A stretch of DNA of 64,000 bases from Bacteriovorax sp. MedPE-SWde (GCA_001874305.1 MPCU01000004.1:62001-126000), one strand, 5' to 3'. Positions 44,435 through 54,347 are shown, counted from the first letter of the stretch. Notes: generated by a model from the sequence alone, not told the origin. Numbers and translations: made by a program.

Positions 44435-45880
44435 ATGAAATCAAAAGCACTATTAGCACTATTTCTCTCTACTCGTATTCTAGCTGGAACAGCTTATGAT
44501 GAAGCAGTAGAAACACTAAAGAACGCTCCACAAGAAATTAAGGCCACTATGGCAACGGCACCATCTGTTTACTCTTTTGAGAGTCAACTTGAAGCAGGAA
44601 AGAAATCTGTAAGCTACTCTGGTCAAACATTTAGACAAGTTCTTATCGCAGACCTTAAGTCTTATATGGGTGGACAGTTAGCAGGTAACTTCATGGGTGA
44701 CGATGTTGAGGCACTAGAAGTATTAAATAGCTACTTCTTATTCTCAAATACAACTAACTCAACAGCTATTGATGCAATTGAAGCAAATAGCGAGTTCAAA
44801 GTTTCTGCAAAGATGATTGATGGAACGGCGGCCGATATCACAGAAGGTTTCTTCTACGGTGACCTTAAGGGATCTGGTAAGAACCTTATCAAAAAACTAG
44901 CTGGTGTTGATAATCCACTTAGAAGAGGAAAACTTGTAGGTGCTACAGGTTATAATACTCCTGCTGAATATGTTGATGGTCTTTTTGCTGAGTTCTCTAA
45001 GAACCAAGTTGATGGAGATACATTCCTAGTTGCTAACGGTAACCTTGCAAAGCAAAGAGTTACAAAAGCACAAGTAACTAAAGACGGTAGAGACTTAACT
45101 CAACTTACACAGAAATTTCTATTTGGAGCAATCTCTTACTCTCAAGCAGCTGGAGATTACTTATCAACAACTCTTTCTCCAAAGAAGGGTTTAAACACTG
45201 ATAACGAATTCGCAAATAAGCCAGGTAAAGCATATACAACACTTGAGCACTACTTTGACGAAGGTTTCGGTTACTTTGGTGCTGCGGCAGACTTTAAAAA
45301 CTACTCAGACAAGCAAGTAAAATCAAAACTATCAATTGATACTAACAAAGATGGTGAGATCTCGCTAGAAACAGAAAAGAGTATGGGAATTGCTGTTAAC
45401 ACTGCAAAGATTGACGGTGCTTCAACAATTAAAACAGACTTTTCAGGTGAAGCTATTAACGCTTTTCTTTCTGGACGTCAGTTAATTACATCTAAGCCTG
45501 CTAACTATAAGAAGTATGTAGTTGCAAACGCTAGAGTTGCTCTTGGTGCATGGGAAAAAACTATTGCAGCAACAGTTGTTCACTATATTAACTTCACAAT
45601 TAAAGAAATGAATGAGTACGGAACAGATGCTTACCTATTCACAAACTTAGCTAAGTATTGGTCAGAAATGAAAGGATACTCATTTGCATTTCAATTCAGT
45701 CCTACTGCAATTATGACAGATGCTGATTTTGATTCTATGCAAGCTCTTTTTGGAGATAAGCCAGTTCTTCCAACTGCAGATAAGGCCGCTGTTGCAAAGT
45801 ACAAAGCTGATCTTTTAAAAGCAAGAGACATCCTAGAAAAAGCATACAACTTCTCTAAAGAAAACGTAGCTAACTGGTAA
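44435..45880 (+). CDS. DUF4856-family exported protein
   Basis: A 481-residue exported protein (signal to about LAGTA, residue 19). It matches the DUF4856 family by pattern, with blocks such as AYTTLEHYFDEGFGYFGA (about 266-283) and LGAWEKTIAATVVHYIN. Such proteins accompany imelysins in iron-responsive loci. A calcium-binding-like loop DTNKDGEIS lies near residue 302, not a complete EF-hand since position 12 is Thr. Likely role: periplasmic partner of the imelysin and receptor in iron uptake; the mechanism is unknown. Confidence 0.75.
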   Translation: MKSKALLALFLSTRILAGTAYDEAVETLKNAPQEIKATMATAPSVYSFESQLEAGKKSVSYSGQTFRQVLIADLKSYMGGQLAGNFMGDDVEALEVLNSYFLFSNTTNSTAIDAIEANSEFKVSAKMIDGTAADITEGFFYGDLKGSGKNLIKKLAGVDNPLRRGKLVGATGYNTPAEYVDGLFAEFSKNQVDGDTFLVANGNLAKQRVTKAQVTKDGRDLTQLTQKFLFGAISYSQAAGDYLSTTLSPKKGLNTDNEFANKPGKAYTTLEHYFDEGFGYFGAAADFKNYSDKQVKSKLSIDTNKDGEISLETEKSMGIAVNTAKIDGASTIKTDFSGEAINAFLSGRQLITSKPANYKKYVVANARVALGAWEKTIAATVVHYINFTIKEMNEYGTDAYLFTNLAKYWSEMKGYSFAFQFSPTAIMTDADFDSMQALFGDKPVLPTADKAAVAKYKADLLKARDILEKAYNFSKENVANW

Positions 45881-45901
45881 CAAGTAACTTTAAATACACT
45901 T

Positions 45902-45927
45902 AAGGCCTAGGTTAATCCCTAGGCCTT
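45902..45927 (+). terminator. Strong intercistronic hairpin (attenuating terminator)
   Basis: AAGGCCTAGG-TTAATC-CCTAGGCCTT is a perfect 10-bp stem, followed by only two more T residues (TTA), in the 64-base gap between the DUF4856 and imelysin genes. It could terminate part of the transcripts or stabilise the upstream message, making the first gene more abundant. Confidence 0.65.
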
Positions 45928-45944
45928 TTATAGAGAGTAATATT

Positions 45945-47171
45945 ATGAAGAAGAGTTTTTATTCAATTATTATTAGTTCACTTATTTTTAATAGCTGTGG
46001 CGACTTTGAACACAAGAATATGACCGAAGGTCCATCTCAAAATGTTCAGGGTGATATTGGTTTATCGGCACCTGGTGACCTAGGTTCTATCAATCAGGGA
46101 TCATTCGCACTTAATAAAATGATTTCAAATATCGGAATCAATATTATTACTCCGGCCGTTGCAGACTTCAAAAATAATGCGGAAAAGTTAAATGATAAAA
46201 CTCAGGTATACTGCCAAATCGCAGAAACTCTAACAACAGATGAAACTGTTATGACAGTTCTAAGAACTGAGCTTCAACAGACTTGGTCTCAGGCAATGAA
46301 GTCATATCATTATCTCGAAGCAGCTAAGTTTGGTCCAGTAGCTTATAATGAAGAAGAACTTGGTCTAAAACTATACTCATGGCCATTAACAAATGCATGT
46401 AGAGTTGATCTTGAAGTTGTTAAAGCAAGTTCTCGTGCAAATTACAAGTTAAGAGACAACTTAAATACAAGAGGTCTTGATGCTCTTGAAGGTCTCTTCT
46501 TTGTAAACGAAGATTCTCACAGCTGTCCTAGAGCAAACTCAAGACTAACAGCGTGGTTAGCAAAGCCTCTTTCTCAAAAAAGAGTTGATAGATGTAAAGT
46601 AATGAAGGTTGTTGCAAAAGACCTTTTAGAAAATGCAAAGACTCTAAATAAGTCTTGGGATCTAAGACAAGATCACTTCACGATACAACTTGTAAAAGAC
46701 AAATCTCAACAGGAACTTCTTGATGCTTCAAGATCAGTTTCTCAATCTCTCTTCTATGTTGAAGAGGTCGTGAAGGACACAAAGATTGGTAAAGATGCTC
46801 AGTCTTGTACAAAACTAACGGAGCACGTAACTAATCCAACAATGGCAGCTAGCTCTATCCTTGAAAACCTGAAAGGTTTTAAGGATGTATTTAACGGTGT
46901 AAATAGAACAACGGCCTATAATGGATTTGGATACGATGATTACCTAAGATCCCTCGGGTTTGAAGGTGTTTCCTCACAAATAAATACAGCGACAGATACT
47001 GCAATCCAAAACTTCTCTGACCTTATTAATGCACAAACAGAAATCTCAAAGCAAGATATCTGTGCAAGATTTGATGACGTAAGAGAGATTACGAATGTTC
47101 TTAAGGGCGAGTTTTTACTGGCCCTAGGAAAAGACTCAGCACCAGGTCAATCACAAGGTGACATGGACTAA
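45945..47171 (+). CDS. Imelysin-family (M75-like) lipoprotein
   Basis: A 408-residue lipoprotein (lipobox FNSC, Cys18). The imelysin/IPPA-like fold is recognised by blocks such as TWSQAMKSYHYLEAAKFGP, YSWPLTNACRVD, and RGLDALEGLFF, matching the family's GLHAxEYLLW block. These proteins are induced by iron limitation and bound to the outer membrane or surface. The GxHxxE pattern is changed here (GLDALE), so peptidase activity is unlikely. It lies 9 bases before the receptor gene, suggesting direct cooperation. Confidence 0.8.
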   Translation: MKKSFYSIIISSLIFNSCGDFEHKNMTEGPSQNVQGDIGLSAPGDLGSINQGSFALNKMISNIGINIITPAVADFKNNAEKLNDKTQVYCQIAETLTTDETVMTVLRTELQQTWSQAMKSYHYLEAAKFGPVAYNEEELGLKLYSWPLTNACRVDLEVVKASSRANYKLRDNLNTRGLDALEGLFFVNEDSHSCPRANSRLTAWLAKPLSQKRVDRCKVMKVVAKDLLENAKTLNKSWDLRQDHFTIQLVKDKSQQELLDASRSVSQSLFYVEEVVKDTKIGKDAQSCTKLTEHVTNPTMAASSILENLKGFKDVFNGVNRTTAYNGFGYDDYLRSLGFEGVSSQINTATDTAIQNFSDLINAQTEISKQDICARFDDVREITNVLKGEFLLALGKDSAPGQSQGDMD

Positions 47172-47179
47172 GGCCAGAT

Positions 47180-49366
47180 ATGAAAAAGATACTTCCACTA
47201 TTACTTATATTTAATATTCATGCCCAAGTTAGTGAGAGCTCTATTTCTAAAGCTCCTAAATCAACAAAGGCACTAGAATTTTCTGAAGATGAAACGATTT
47301 ATGTTATCGGGTCTAAAGAAAAGGCCTTCTCGGCCCCAGGTTCTGCCCATTTTATAGATCAAGAGGAACTGAAGAGATTTGATTATACTGATATAGGAAG
47401 AATCCTAGATAAAGTACCAGGCGTATATATTCAAGAAGAAGATGGTGTCGGGCTAAGGCCAAATATTGGACTAAGAGGTGCTCACCCACATAGAAGTAAG
47501 AAAGTAACTCTTATGGAAGACGGAATCCTTATTGGACCTGCTCCATATTCTGCACCAGCTGCATACTACTTCCCTACTCCAACTCTTGCATCAACGATGG
47601 AAGTTTTCAAAGGCCCTGCTGCTGTAAAATTTGGTCCAAACTCTATTGGTGGAGCAGTTAATATTGTTACCAAGCCAATTCTAAAAAAAGAAGAAAGTGA
47701 AGTTAATTTCTCATACGGAGTAATTAAGAAAGCGATGATTTCTAACTCCGGAACTAAAGGTCACACAGGTTGGAGAATTGAAGCCCACAAGATACAAAGT
47801 GATGGGTTTAAGACTCTTCCAAGTGGAGATGATACTGGTTTTGATAAGAATGATTTTCTCGCAAAGTATGAATATGACTTAGGAAGATCTTTCGGAGGAA
47901 AACCACAGAAGCTATCAATCAAAGCGAGCTATGCTGATGAACTTTCAAAAGAGACATACCTTGGTACAACAGCTGAGGACTTTGACTCTAATGCTTATGA
48001 CAGATATGCCGCTTCAAATGATGATGAAATGAACTGGGAGCATTACCAGGCGATGGTTAAGCACGCCATTACATTAAGCTCAAATGTAAAATTAAATACA
48101 ACGGTATATCATCATGGCTTTAAAAGAGACTGGTATAAGTTTAATGGTCTTGCAGCAGGCCAAGATATTAATGATATTATGCTAGGAAAGAGTGGGCAGA
48201 ATTATCTCACACTTATAAAGGGACAACGAGATACTCTCAATGCTGACGAGAACTTAGTTCTTGGAAGAAACAGCCGTAAGTATTTTTCACAAGGTGCCCT
48301 ATTACAGTCAACAATAAACGCTGACCACGGTGATTTCTACCATACACTATCTCTTGGATTAAGAGTTCACAGAGACCAAGTCGATAGAAATCACACTGTA
48401 AAAGAAGCAGAAATGATCAACGGAAATCTTGACTATATCGAAGGATCTGAAACTCTTTCAAATACAACGAAGGATACCTCAACAGCAATGACAATTTTTG
48501 CAGAAGATGAGGTCTCTCATAATGATCTCACAGTATCTGTTGGTTCAAGAGTTGAGTTTGTTAAAACGAAGAGAGAAAATAGCTTAGACTCCCAAAGAGA
48601 TGGAGATAACAAAGACACTATAGTTGTTCCAGGTCTTGGATTCAATTATATGCTCACTGATAATCTCGTTCTAGTAGGTGGTATAAATAAAGGAATAACT
48701 CTTGTTGGTCCAGGTCAAGATGACTCAATCAAGCCAGAAGAAAGTTTAAATTATGAAATGGGAATGAGACTTAAAGCTCCTGTATACCTTGAAGTAATTG
48801 GATTCTATAGTGATTACTCTAATATCAAAGGAACTTGTTCTTTCTCTTCTGGTTGTGCTGAAGACAAGATTGACTCTGAATATAATGGTGGAGAAGCGGA
48901 GATTTTTGGTATTGAATCTGCTATGTCACATACATTTAAAGCGAAGAGCTACCAGTTCCCAGTAGAGCTTAGCTACACAAGAACAGTCGCAAGATTTACA
49001 AGAACAACAACTTCTGACAATAAGGAATGGGGTATTGGCGAAATAAAAACTGGAGACCCTCTTCCATATGTTCCTCAAGACCAAATCTCAGCAAAGGTTG
49101 GACTAAATAATGATATATTTGCGACATCTCTAAATATGGTTTGGAAGGGAGACATGGCAGATCAATCAGTAGAAGAAGGACGTAAGTTAATTCCATCTTA
49201 CGGTGTTCTCGATTGGGTCGCTTCATATAATTACAGTAAGACTGGAAAGATTTTTACTAAGGTCGACAATATACTAGATAATACTTATCTCGTTAGTCTT
49301 AGACCATATGGAGCAAGACCTGGAAAACCTAGAATGCTTAGTATTGGACTGAATCAGAAGTTCTAA
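47180..49366 (+). CDS. TonB-dependent outer-membrane receptor (FecA-like)
   Basis: A 728-residue receptor. Signal peptide to about HAQ (residue 16); TonB box ETIYVIGS (about 39-46); plug domain (about 50-165) with VPGVYIQEEDGVGLRPNIGLRG and GPAAVKFGPNSIGGAVNIVTK; then a beta-barrel ending in ...SIGLNQKF with terminal Phe. Most similar in pattern to FecA-type ferric-siderophore receptors. The two cysteines in GTCSFSSGCAED (about 553-563) may close an external loop. Likely it imports an iron chelate; the ligand cannot be read. Confidence 0.92.
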   Translation: MKKILPLLLIFNIHAQVSESSISKAPKSTKALEFSEDETIYVIGSKEKAFSAPGSAHFIDQEELKRFDYTDIGRILDKVPGVYIQEEDGVGLRPNIGLRGAHPHRSKKVTLMEDGILIGPAPYSAPAAYYFPTPTLASTMEVFKGPAAVKFGPNSIGGAVNIVTKPILKKEESEVNFSYGVIKKAMISNSGTKGHTGWRIEAHKIQSDGFKTLPSGDDTGFDKNDFLAKYEYDLGRSFGGKPQKLSIKASYADELSKETYLGTTAEDFDSNAYDRYAASNDDEMNWEHYQAMVKHAITLSSNVKLNTTVYHHGFKRDWYKFNGLAAGQDINDIMLGKSGQNYLTLIKGQRDTLNADENLVLGRNSRKYFSQGALLQSTINADHGDFYHTLSLGLRVHRDQVDRNHTVKEAEMINGNLDYIEGSETLSNTTKDTSTAMTIFAEDEVSHNDLTVSVGSRVEFVKTKRENSLDSQRDGDNKDTIVVPGLGFNYMLTDNLVLVGGINKGITLVGPGQDDSIKPEESLNYEMGMRLKAPVYLEVIGFYSDYSNIKGTCSFSSGCAEDKIDSEYNGGEAEIFGIESAMSHTFKAKSYQFPVELSYTRTVARFTRTTTSDNKEWGIGEIKTGDPLPYVPQDQISAKVGLNNDIFATSLNMVWKGDMADQSVEEGRKLIPSYGVLDWVASYNYSKTGKIFTKVDNILDNTYLVSLRPYGARPGKPRMLSIGLNQKF

Positions 49367-49377
49367 TTAAGGAACTT
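49358..49377. terminator. Hairpin over convergent stop codons
   Basis: AAGTTC-N8-GAACTT is a six-pair stem spanning the receptor's stop codon and the end of the convergent kinase gene. Followed by TTATA on the plus strand. Confidence 0.4.
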
Positions 49378-50653
49378 TTATATAGAAATAACAATTTGTA
49401 TATGCGTCGGGCATACTCTCAACAAAGAGCTCGGCGTTATGTAAATGAAGAAAAGTTTTTACTATTTTAAGTCCTAGGCCTGTAGTCTTCTCTCCCATCG
49501 TCCCAAGTCTCCCAATAGGTTTTTCATTTTGAATCGAGTTGATAACCTCTTTAGACATTCCTAACCCCTCATCATAAACAGAGAAGAGATATAACCCTTG
49601 AATCTTTTCAACACTGAGCTTCACATCACTTCCCTTATTTGAAAACTTCACGGCATTAACAATGAGATTTTCAATTGCCCTTTCAATTTTCGCTTTATCA
49701 ATGAAAACAACTGAGTTCTCATCAAGGGCATTATTAATGACGAGATTAACCTTCTTACGTCTACAAAAAGGAACAACCATACTTCTTACCGACTCAATGA
49801 CATCCGATACTTTTTCCTCCTTCAGCTTAACACTTAACTCACCAGACTCAATTAGACTCATATCAAGCACCTCTTCACACATTTCCAATGAGAGGTCCAT
49901 TCCGTTACGAGCACTTCTTAAACATGCCATAATTTCGTCAGGGCTTAATTCATCCATCTCATTTATTAAAAGGTCAATATATGAAACTGATGATCCAATA
50001 GGGTTTCTCAAGTCATGACTCATATTTCCAACGAAGGTGTGAAGGTCCTTATTCTTAGTTTCAGCAGTTATATAGACGTTGCGACTAATGCGATAAAGCC
50101 CTACTGAGATAAGAAAGGATGAAAGTGTAACGAAGATATACTCTATAACATAGACTTCCTCAGGAAATGATCTTGCATGTTCTCCATAACCTAGAACAAA
50201 GTAAGCAACCATAAGCATTGATGTTGAATAAAGTGCGCCAAGTAAACCACACCACATTCCCCCAAGGAATGTTAACCACATAGGCATGAGAACAAGCCAA
50301 TAGTAAATAGGTCCATGAATACTCGGGTTTATCATCAGCATAATTGGCCAATAAATAATGAGGAATCCACCAACAAGATAGAATGCCTTCTCCAAACCTT
50401 TCGAACGTCTTATTAAAAAAAGTGCAATAGTAAGGACGACTGGCCAAATAGAGACAATCTCATATCCCTTCACTCCATAAATATAATAGAGAAGAGCAAT
50501 TGATAGAGAAACAAAGATCGAGCCAGTACAAATGGCGCAAAAAGAGCGCACCTTAATCTTAGTCTCACTACTAGTATTAGATGAGTAAGCGTCGCCTACA
50601 ATAAGGTCTATGATATTAATAATTTTCTTATCAAGACGATCTACAAGGTTCAA
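49367..50653 (-). CDS. Membrane sensor histidine kinase (orphan)
   Basis: A 428-residue kinase with about six N-terminal helices (about 30-190) and no large extracytoplasmic domain, so it probably senses a membrane or intracellular signal. HisKA: MSHDLRNPIGSS with His213. HATPase: ENLIVNAVKFS (N box), DEGLGM (G1), GLGLKIVKTFL (G2). No response regulator is adjacent. It converges with the receptor gene; a link to iron is only positional. Confidence 0.88.
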   Translation of the reverse strand: MNLVDRLDKKIINIIDLIVGDAYSSNTSSETKIKVRSFCAICTGSIFVSLSIALLYYIYGVKGYEIVSIWPVVLTIALFLIRRSKGLEKAFYLVGGFLIIYWPIMLMINPSIHGPIYYWLVLMPMWLTFLGGMWCGLLGALYSTSMLMVAYFVLGYGEHARSFPEEVYVIEYIFVTLSSFLISVGLYRISRNVYITAETKNKDLHTFVGNMSHDLRNPIGSSVSYIDLLINEMDELSPDEIMACLRSARNGMDLSLEMCEEVLDMSLIESGELSVKLKEEKVSDVIESVRSMVVPFCRRKKVNLVINNALDENSVVFIDKAKIERAIENLIVNAVKFSNKGSDVKLSVEKIQGLYLFSVYDEGLGMSKEVINSIQNEKPIGRLGTMGEKTTGLGLKIVKTFLHLHNAELFVESMPDAYTNCYFYIKVP

Positions 50654-50784
50654 ATTGAATCTCCATATTTTTTATGAATATCAATTAATTCTAAGGTATG
50701 AATTTCGAGAAAAAACAAAGCTTTATCGAAACTAAGAACGGTAGGTGATTATACTTATATATAGCTTTATTTCCTTAAGAATCT

Positions 50785-50815
50785 CTCAAGTCTTCAGCTA
50801 GGCTAAAGACTCGAG
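50785..50815. terminator. Imperfect hairpin, possible terminator of the ABC-F gene
   Basis: CTCAAGTCTTCAGC-TAG-GCTAAAGACTCGAG makes a 14-position stem with two mismatches, 35 bases past the ABC-F stop. No strong T tract, so the role is uncertain. Confidence 0.4.
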
Positions 50816-50849
50816 TATTTAAAGAAAGTGCCATAATAAAGAGACGACG

Positions 50850-52472
50850 CTATGCCTGTGTAACTTTAGACGTATAGTACTGATAATTTCCAGGGTAGAT
50901 TCTTACTTCCCCCTTAGAGACTTCATAGACTTTCTCTGTCAATTCATTAAGAAAGTGACGATCGTGGCTTACAAATAATATCGTTCCTTCAAATTTCTTT
51001 AGGGCCTCTAATAGAACTTCACGAGATTTTATATCCAAGTGGTTTGTCGGCTCATCCAGAACAAGAAAGTTATTATTTTGAGAGAGAAGAACGGCAAGTA
51101 CAAGACGGGACTTCTCTCCTCCAGATAGGTACTTAACTTTTTTATCAACGTCATTACCTCTAAAAAGAAATGCCGCTAATAAGTTTCTTACATAACCATC
51201 GGATGCAGAACCTAGTCCTTTTCTAACTTCATCAAAAACTGAACTTTCCGGATCGAGTACATCTAGTGAATACTGACTAAAGTAGCCTAGCTTAATGCTT
51301 GGGCCGATAGCTATATTACCTGTAGTAGCATCTGTGTGATCTGTAATACATTTTAATAGAGTTGATTTACCTGCTCCATTGACACCGACTACGGCAATTT
51401 TATCTAACCTTTTAACTGTTGCGTTGAGCCCCTTAAAGACTTCATGAATCCCCTCTGATGTTTCCCATGATTTACCAAGGTCATTAACGATGACAACATC
51501 ATCTCCCCCGCGTGGTGGTTCAGGAAATTGAAAATGAATTGTTTCCTCTTCAGCGGGCACTTCAATTCTATCAATTTTTTCAAGCTTTTTTACTCGAGAC
51601 TGAACTTGAGCTGCATGTGAAGCACGTGCCTTAAATTTAGCAATGAACTCCTCTTCTTTAGATAGCATTTCCTGCTGTCTAGCTGCTTGTGCTTTAAGTT
51701 GTACAAGTCTTACTTCCCTTTCCTCTACATAGAAATCGTAGTTACCACTATATGTTGTTAGCTTACCATGTGAAATTTCGATGATCTTATTACAAACATT
51801 ATTCATGAAGTCTCTATCATGAGTTGTCATAAAGATAGCACCAGCATAGTTTTTAAGCCATTCTTCAATCCAAAGAATTGTTTCCATATCAAGATAGTTT
51901 GTAGGCTCATCCATAATGATAAGATCAGGCGTCATAACGAGAACTTTTGCAAGAGCAATTCTCATCTTCCAACCACCACTAAAGCTCTCAACCATTTTCT
52001 GATGATCGCAAGGAAGTATCCCTAAACCAGTGAGAATCTCTTCTGCTCTTGTTTCAAGGTCATATCCACCTCGTTTTTCAAACTCACTTTGAACATCTCC
52101 CATTTTCGCTAGGACATTATTCATTTCATCATCTGACATATTGGCGCAATCAACTAACATGTCTTCATATTTTTTTAATTTAGTTTGTAGCTCTTTTACT
52201 TTTTCATCACCTTCCATAACTTCTTGAAGCGCAGTTTTTCCTGCCATCTCTCCAACTTTTTGAGAGAAATAGGCCCAGCGAAGTTTATCAGGAAAACTAA
52301 TTTGACCTGTATCGGCCCTCTCTTCTCCAATAATCATTCTAAATAAAGTTGTCTTCCCTGCTCCATTTGGACCAACAAGGCCAACTTTTTCACCAGGGTT
52401 AATTTGAAAAGACCCTGCCGAATATAGTGTTTCACCACTTTGTATTTTTGAAATATTTGATACATTTAACAT
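50850..52472 (-). CDS. ABC-F ribosome-associated ATPase
   Basis: A 540-residue protein with two ATPase domains in tandem and no membrane segment. Walker A: GPNGAGKTT (about 35-43) and GVNGAGKST (about 367). Signatures are ESFSGGWKMR and KYLSGGEKSR; Walker B LIIMDEPTNYLD and FLVLDEPTNHLD. A charged linker (about 240-300) separates them. This is the Uup/YbiT-like ABC-F group that binds the ribosome E site, some members giving antibiotic protection. No resistance-specific linker is evident. A single gene. Confidence 0.9.
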   Translation of the reverse strand: MLNVSNISKIQSGETLYSAGSFQINPGEKVGLVGPNGAGKTTLFRMIIGEERADTGQISFPDKLRWAYFSQKVGEMAGKTALQEVMEGDEKVKELQTKLKKYEDMLVDCANMSDDEMNNVLAKMGDVQSEFEKRGGYDLETRAEEILTGLGILPCDHQKMVESFSGGWKMRIALAKVLVMTPDLIIMDEPTNYLDMETILWIEEWLKNYAGAIFMTTHDRDFMNNVCNKIIEISHGKLTTYSGNYDFYVEEREVRLVQLKAQAARQQEMLSKEEEFIAKFKARASHAAQVQSRVKKLEKIDRIEVPAEEETIHFQFPEPPRGGDDVVIVNDLGKSWETSEGIHEVFKGLNATVKRLDKIAVVGVNGAGKSTLLKCITDHTDATTGNIAIGPSIKLGYFSQYSLDVLDPESSVFDEVRKGLGSASDGYVRNLLAAFLFRGNDVDKKVKYLSGGEKSRLVLAVLLSQNNNFLVLDEPTNHLDIKSREVLLEALKKFEGTILFVSHDRHFLNELTEKVYEVSKGEVRIYPGNYQYYTSKVTQA

Positions 52473-52534
52473 ATAATGCCCTTAATTTAGTTTTCGAAAT
52501 TTTAACAAAATTAGCTTAAGCGTACTAGTCTAAA

Positions 52535-53188
52535 CTAGAGACGAACTCTCCAGCCAACAGTAGCTTTAAGGTAGCGAAGAACAAGGTTTTCACCTGTAAA
52601 GTCACTAGAGATATCTCCTTGCAGATTTTCAATCTTTTCTATGTAGCTATCTAAGGCTTCTGTTTTCTCTGGAAGCTCTTTTTCAATTCCTTGAAGAGCC
52701 TTTGCTGCATATAAGAATTCATCGCTATTATTACCGGCAATAAAATAAGAATCAACAACCTGGCTAAGAGTTTCCTTAAATTTAATCAATAGCTGCTTTG
52801 AAATATTAGTATCAAGAGGCATATTGATACTATAGGCCCAATCCTTAAGCTCCTCTATTCTAGTGTCATAAACAAAGAAAGGATCAACCCTATCAAGTTC
52901 ATATCCCCACTTTCCTTTTTTAATAATAGCACCCTGACAAACAGTCAGATAGGCCTCGTCACTTATACTTCTTAATTCCACACGAGAGGTCCCAAGAACT
53001 AACTCAATTCCACTTTCTCTCATACACTCATACTCACAAGAAAAAACCACTGTCCTTGGAAATGGTGACTGATAGTCATTCTCTATATACTTCTTAGAGC
53101 TAATTTTTGGCAAACATTGTGAGAACTCTAAAGAGTAAACTAGGGAAGATTTAAGTGCGACAATAAGAATTAGAATGGTTTTTTTCAT
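52535..53188 (-). CDS. Exported protein of unknown function (217 residues)
   Basis: Signal peptide to about VYSLE (residue 20), followed by a mature part with four cysteines (near residues 24, 51, 55 and 84), suggesting disulfides. No recognised domain. It is divergent from the metalloprotease gene across a 123-base gap. Family unknown. Confidence 0.65.
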   Translation of the reverse strand: MKKTILILIVALKSSLVYSLEFSQCLPKISSKKYIENDYQSPFPRTVVFSCEYECMRESGIELVLGTSRVELRSISDEAYLTVCQGAIIKKGKWGYELDRVDPFFVYDTRIEELKDWAYSINMPLDTNISKQLLIKFKETLSQVVDSYFIAGNNSDEFLYAAKALQGIEKELPEKTEALDSYIEKIENLQGDISSDFTGENLVLRYLKATVGWRVRL

Positions 53189-53255
53189 TTTATCTACATC
53201 CCATGACTCACCTAATAATGAAAGAATTTGTTATATTTTTACACCTCCAAATAAT

Positions 53256-53283
53256 TGTCAATGAATGAAGAAATACTATTTAA
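53256..53283 (+). promoter_or_regulatory. Likely promoter of the metalloprotease gene
   Basis: TTGTCA (53256-53261), 16 bases, TATTAA (53278-53283). The start would lie near 53290, which excludes the upstream in-frame ATG at 53255 and supports the ATG at 53312. Confidence 0.45.
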
Positions 53284-53311
53284 TAGGAATATAAAAATCA
53301 AGGAGTTAGAT

Positions 53312-54331
53312 ATGTTTAAAAAGGTAGCGTGGGCCCTTCCACTTCTACTAGGTAGCTCTATGGTCATGGCCCATGGAGATATCGATAGAAAGTACGACCC
53401 AAGTCAAATACATACACCCCAAATTCTCGATCATGTCGTCGGACCAACTCGAGTTATTACTTCTCCAGGACCAATGAATGAGACGAAGGTAGTTGTAAAG
53501 CTACTGAGAAATAAAGATGGTCTCCAGGTAGAGCAAGTTATTGAAACTCCTGACCTTGAAATTAACTGCGACCTTAAGTCTGGCTCTTCCAGGATGACAA
53601 ATAAGTACTTTCAAATTAAACAACAATCAGTCTATGAAATTCAAGGACCTATCGAGTGTGGAAGTACAAATACATGGATCTTTGATGCTGAAAGTATAGA
53701 AGGTCAAGTAATGGGTATTCATGATCTCTCTATAAAAGCTGTTCGTCAGTTCAAGAATATGGGTCTTATTAAGTTTTGGAAAAAGAAAATAACGATGAGA
53801 TGGCCTTCAGATGGAGACTACTACAACTGGAATACAGTAAATATAACAAGAGGCGACCACTGGGATGTGGTAGGTCATGAGATTGGACATGCAATCTACG
53901 CACAAGCAAAGATTGGACGCTCAGAAGGTGGAAGGCATAGAATTGATGAGTGCTACACAGGAACTCTTGCCCTATCTGAAGGATGGGCAAGCTTCTTTTC
54001 GGCATGGCTATCAATTGACCTCAAAGACTCTGATGCAAAGTTTGAGTTTATGGTTCCTCGAAGAGCTCCACTTACAATAGAGTCTATCCCAAGTGATGTT
54101 TGTAAAGGGCCCACTAATGAATGGCGAGTAACTGGCTTTCTCTGGGACATAATAGATCACTCATATGATGGTGAGAGTTCACAGGAAGCTTTTTCTAAAA
54201 TATGGAAAATCACTCTTAACCAAAAATTTAGAGATATTGGTAAACTAGCAAATGAGCTTACAAAGTCTATTGACCCCATGCTAGTTAAAATCTTATGGGA
54301 AAAGAATTTCCTTACAGATTTTAAACAATAA
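53312..54331 (+). CDS. Secreted zinc metalloprotease (gluzincin-type)
   Basis: A 339-residue exported protein (signal to about MVMA, residue 20). I start it at 53312, with AAGGAG 6 bases upstream. The zinc site is HEIGH (His189, Glu190, His193) and Glu223 in SEGWASFF, 30 residues on, giving an HExxH...E gluzincin arrangement. Cysteines in ECYTG and VCKG may form a disulfide. The family is not one I can name precisely; it may be a truncated thermolysin-like relative. Target protein unknown. A second exported gene follows after 16 bases. Confidence 0.78.
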   Translation: MFKKVAWALPLLLGSSMVMAHGDIDRKYDPSQIHTPQILDHVVGPTRVITSPGPMNETKVVVKLLRNKDGLQVEQVIETPDLEINCDLKSGSSRMTNKYFQIKQQSVYEIQGPIECGSTNTWIFDAESIEGQVMGIHDLSIKAVRQFKNMGLIKFWKKKITMRWPSDGDYYNWNTVNITRGDHWDVVGHEIGHAIYAQAKIGRSEGGRHRIDECYTGTLALSEGWASFFSAWLSIDLKDSDAKFEFMVPRRAPLTIESIPSDVCKGPTNEWRVTGFLWDIIDHSYDGESSQEAFSKIWKITLNQKFRDIGKLANELTKSIDPMLVKILWEKNFLTDFKQ

Positions 54332-54347
54332 ATGGTAGAAATATCTC

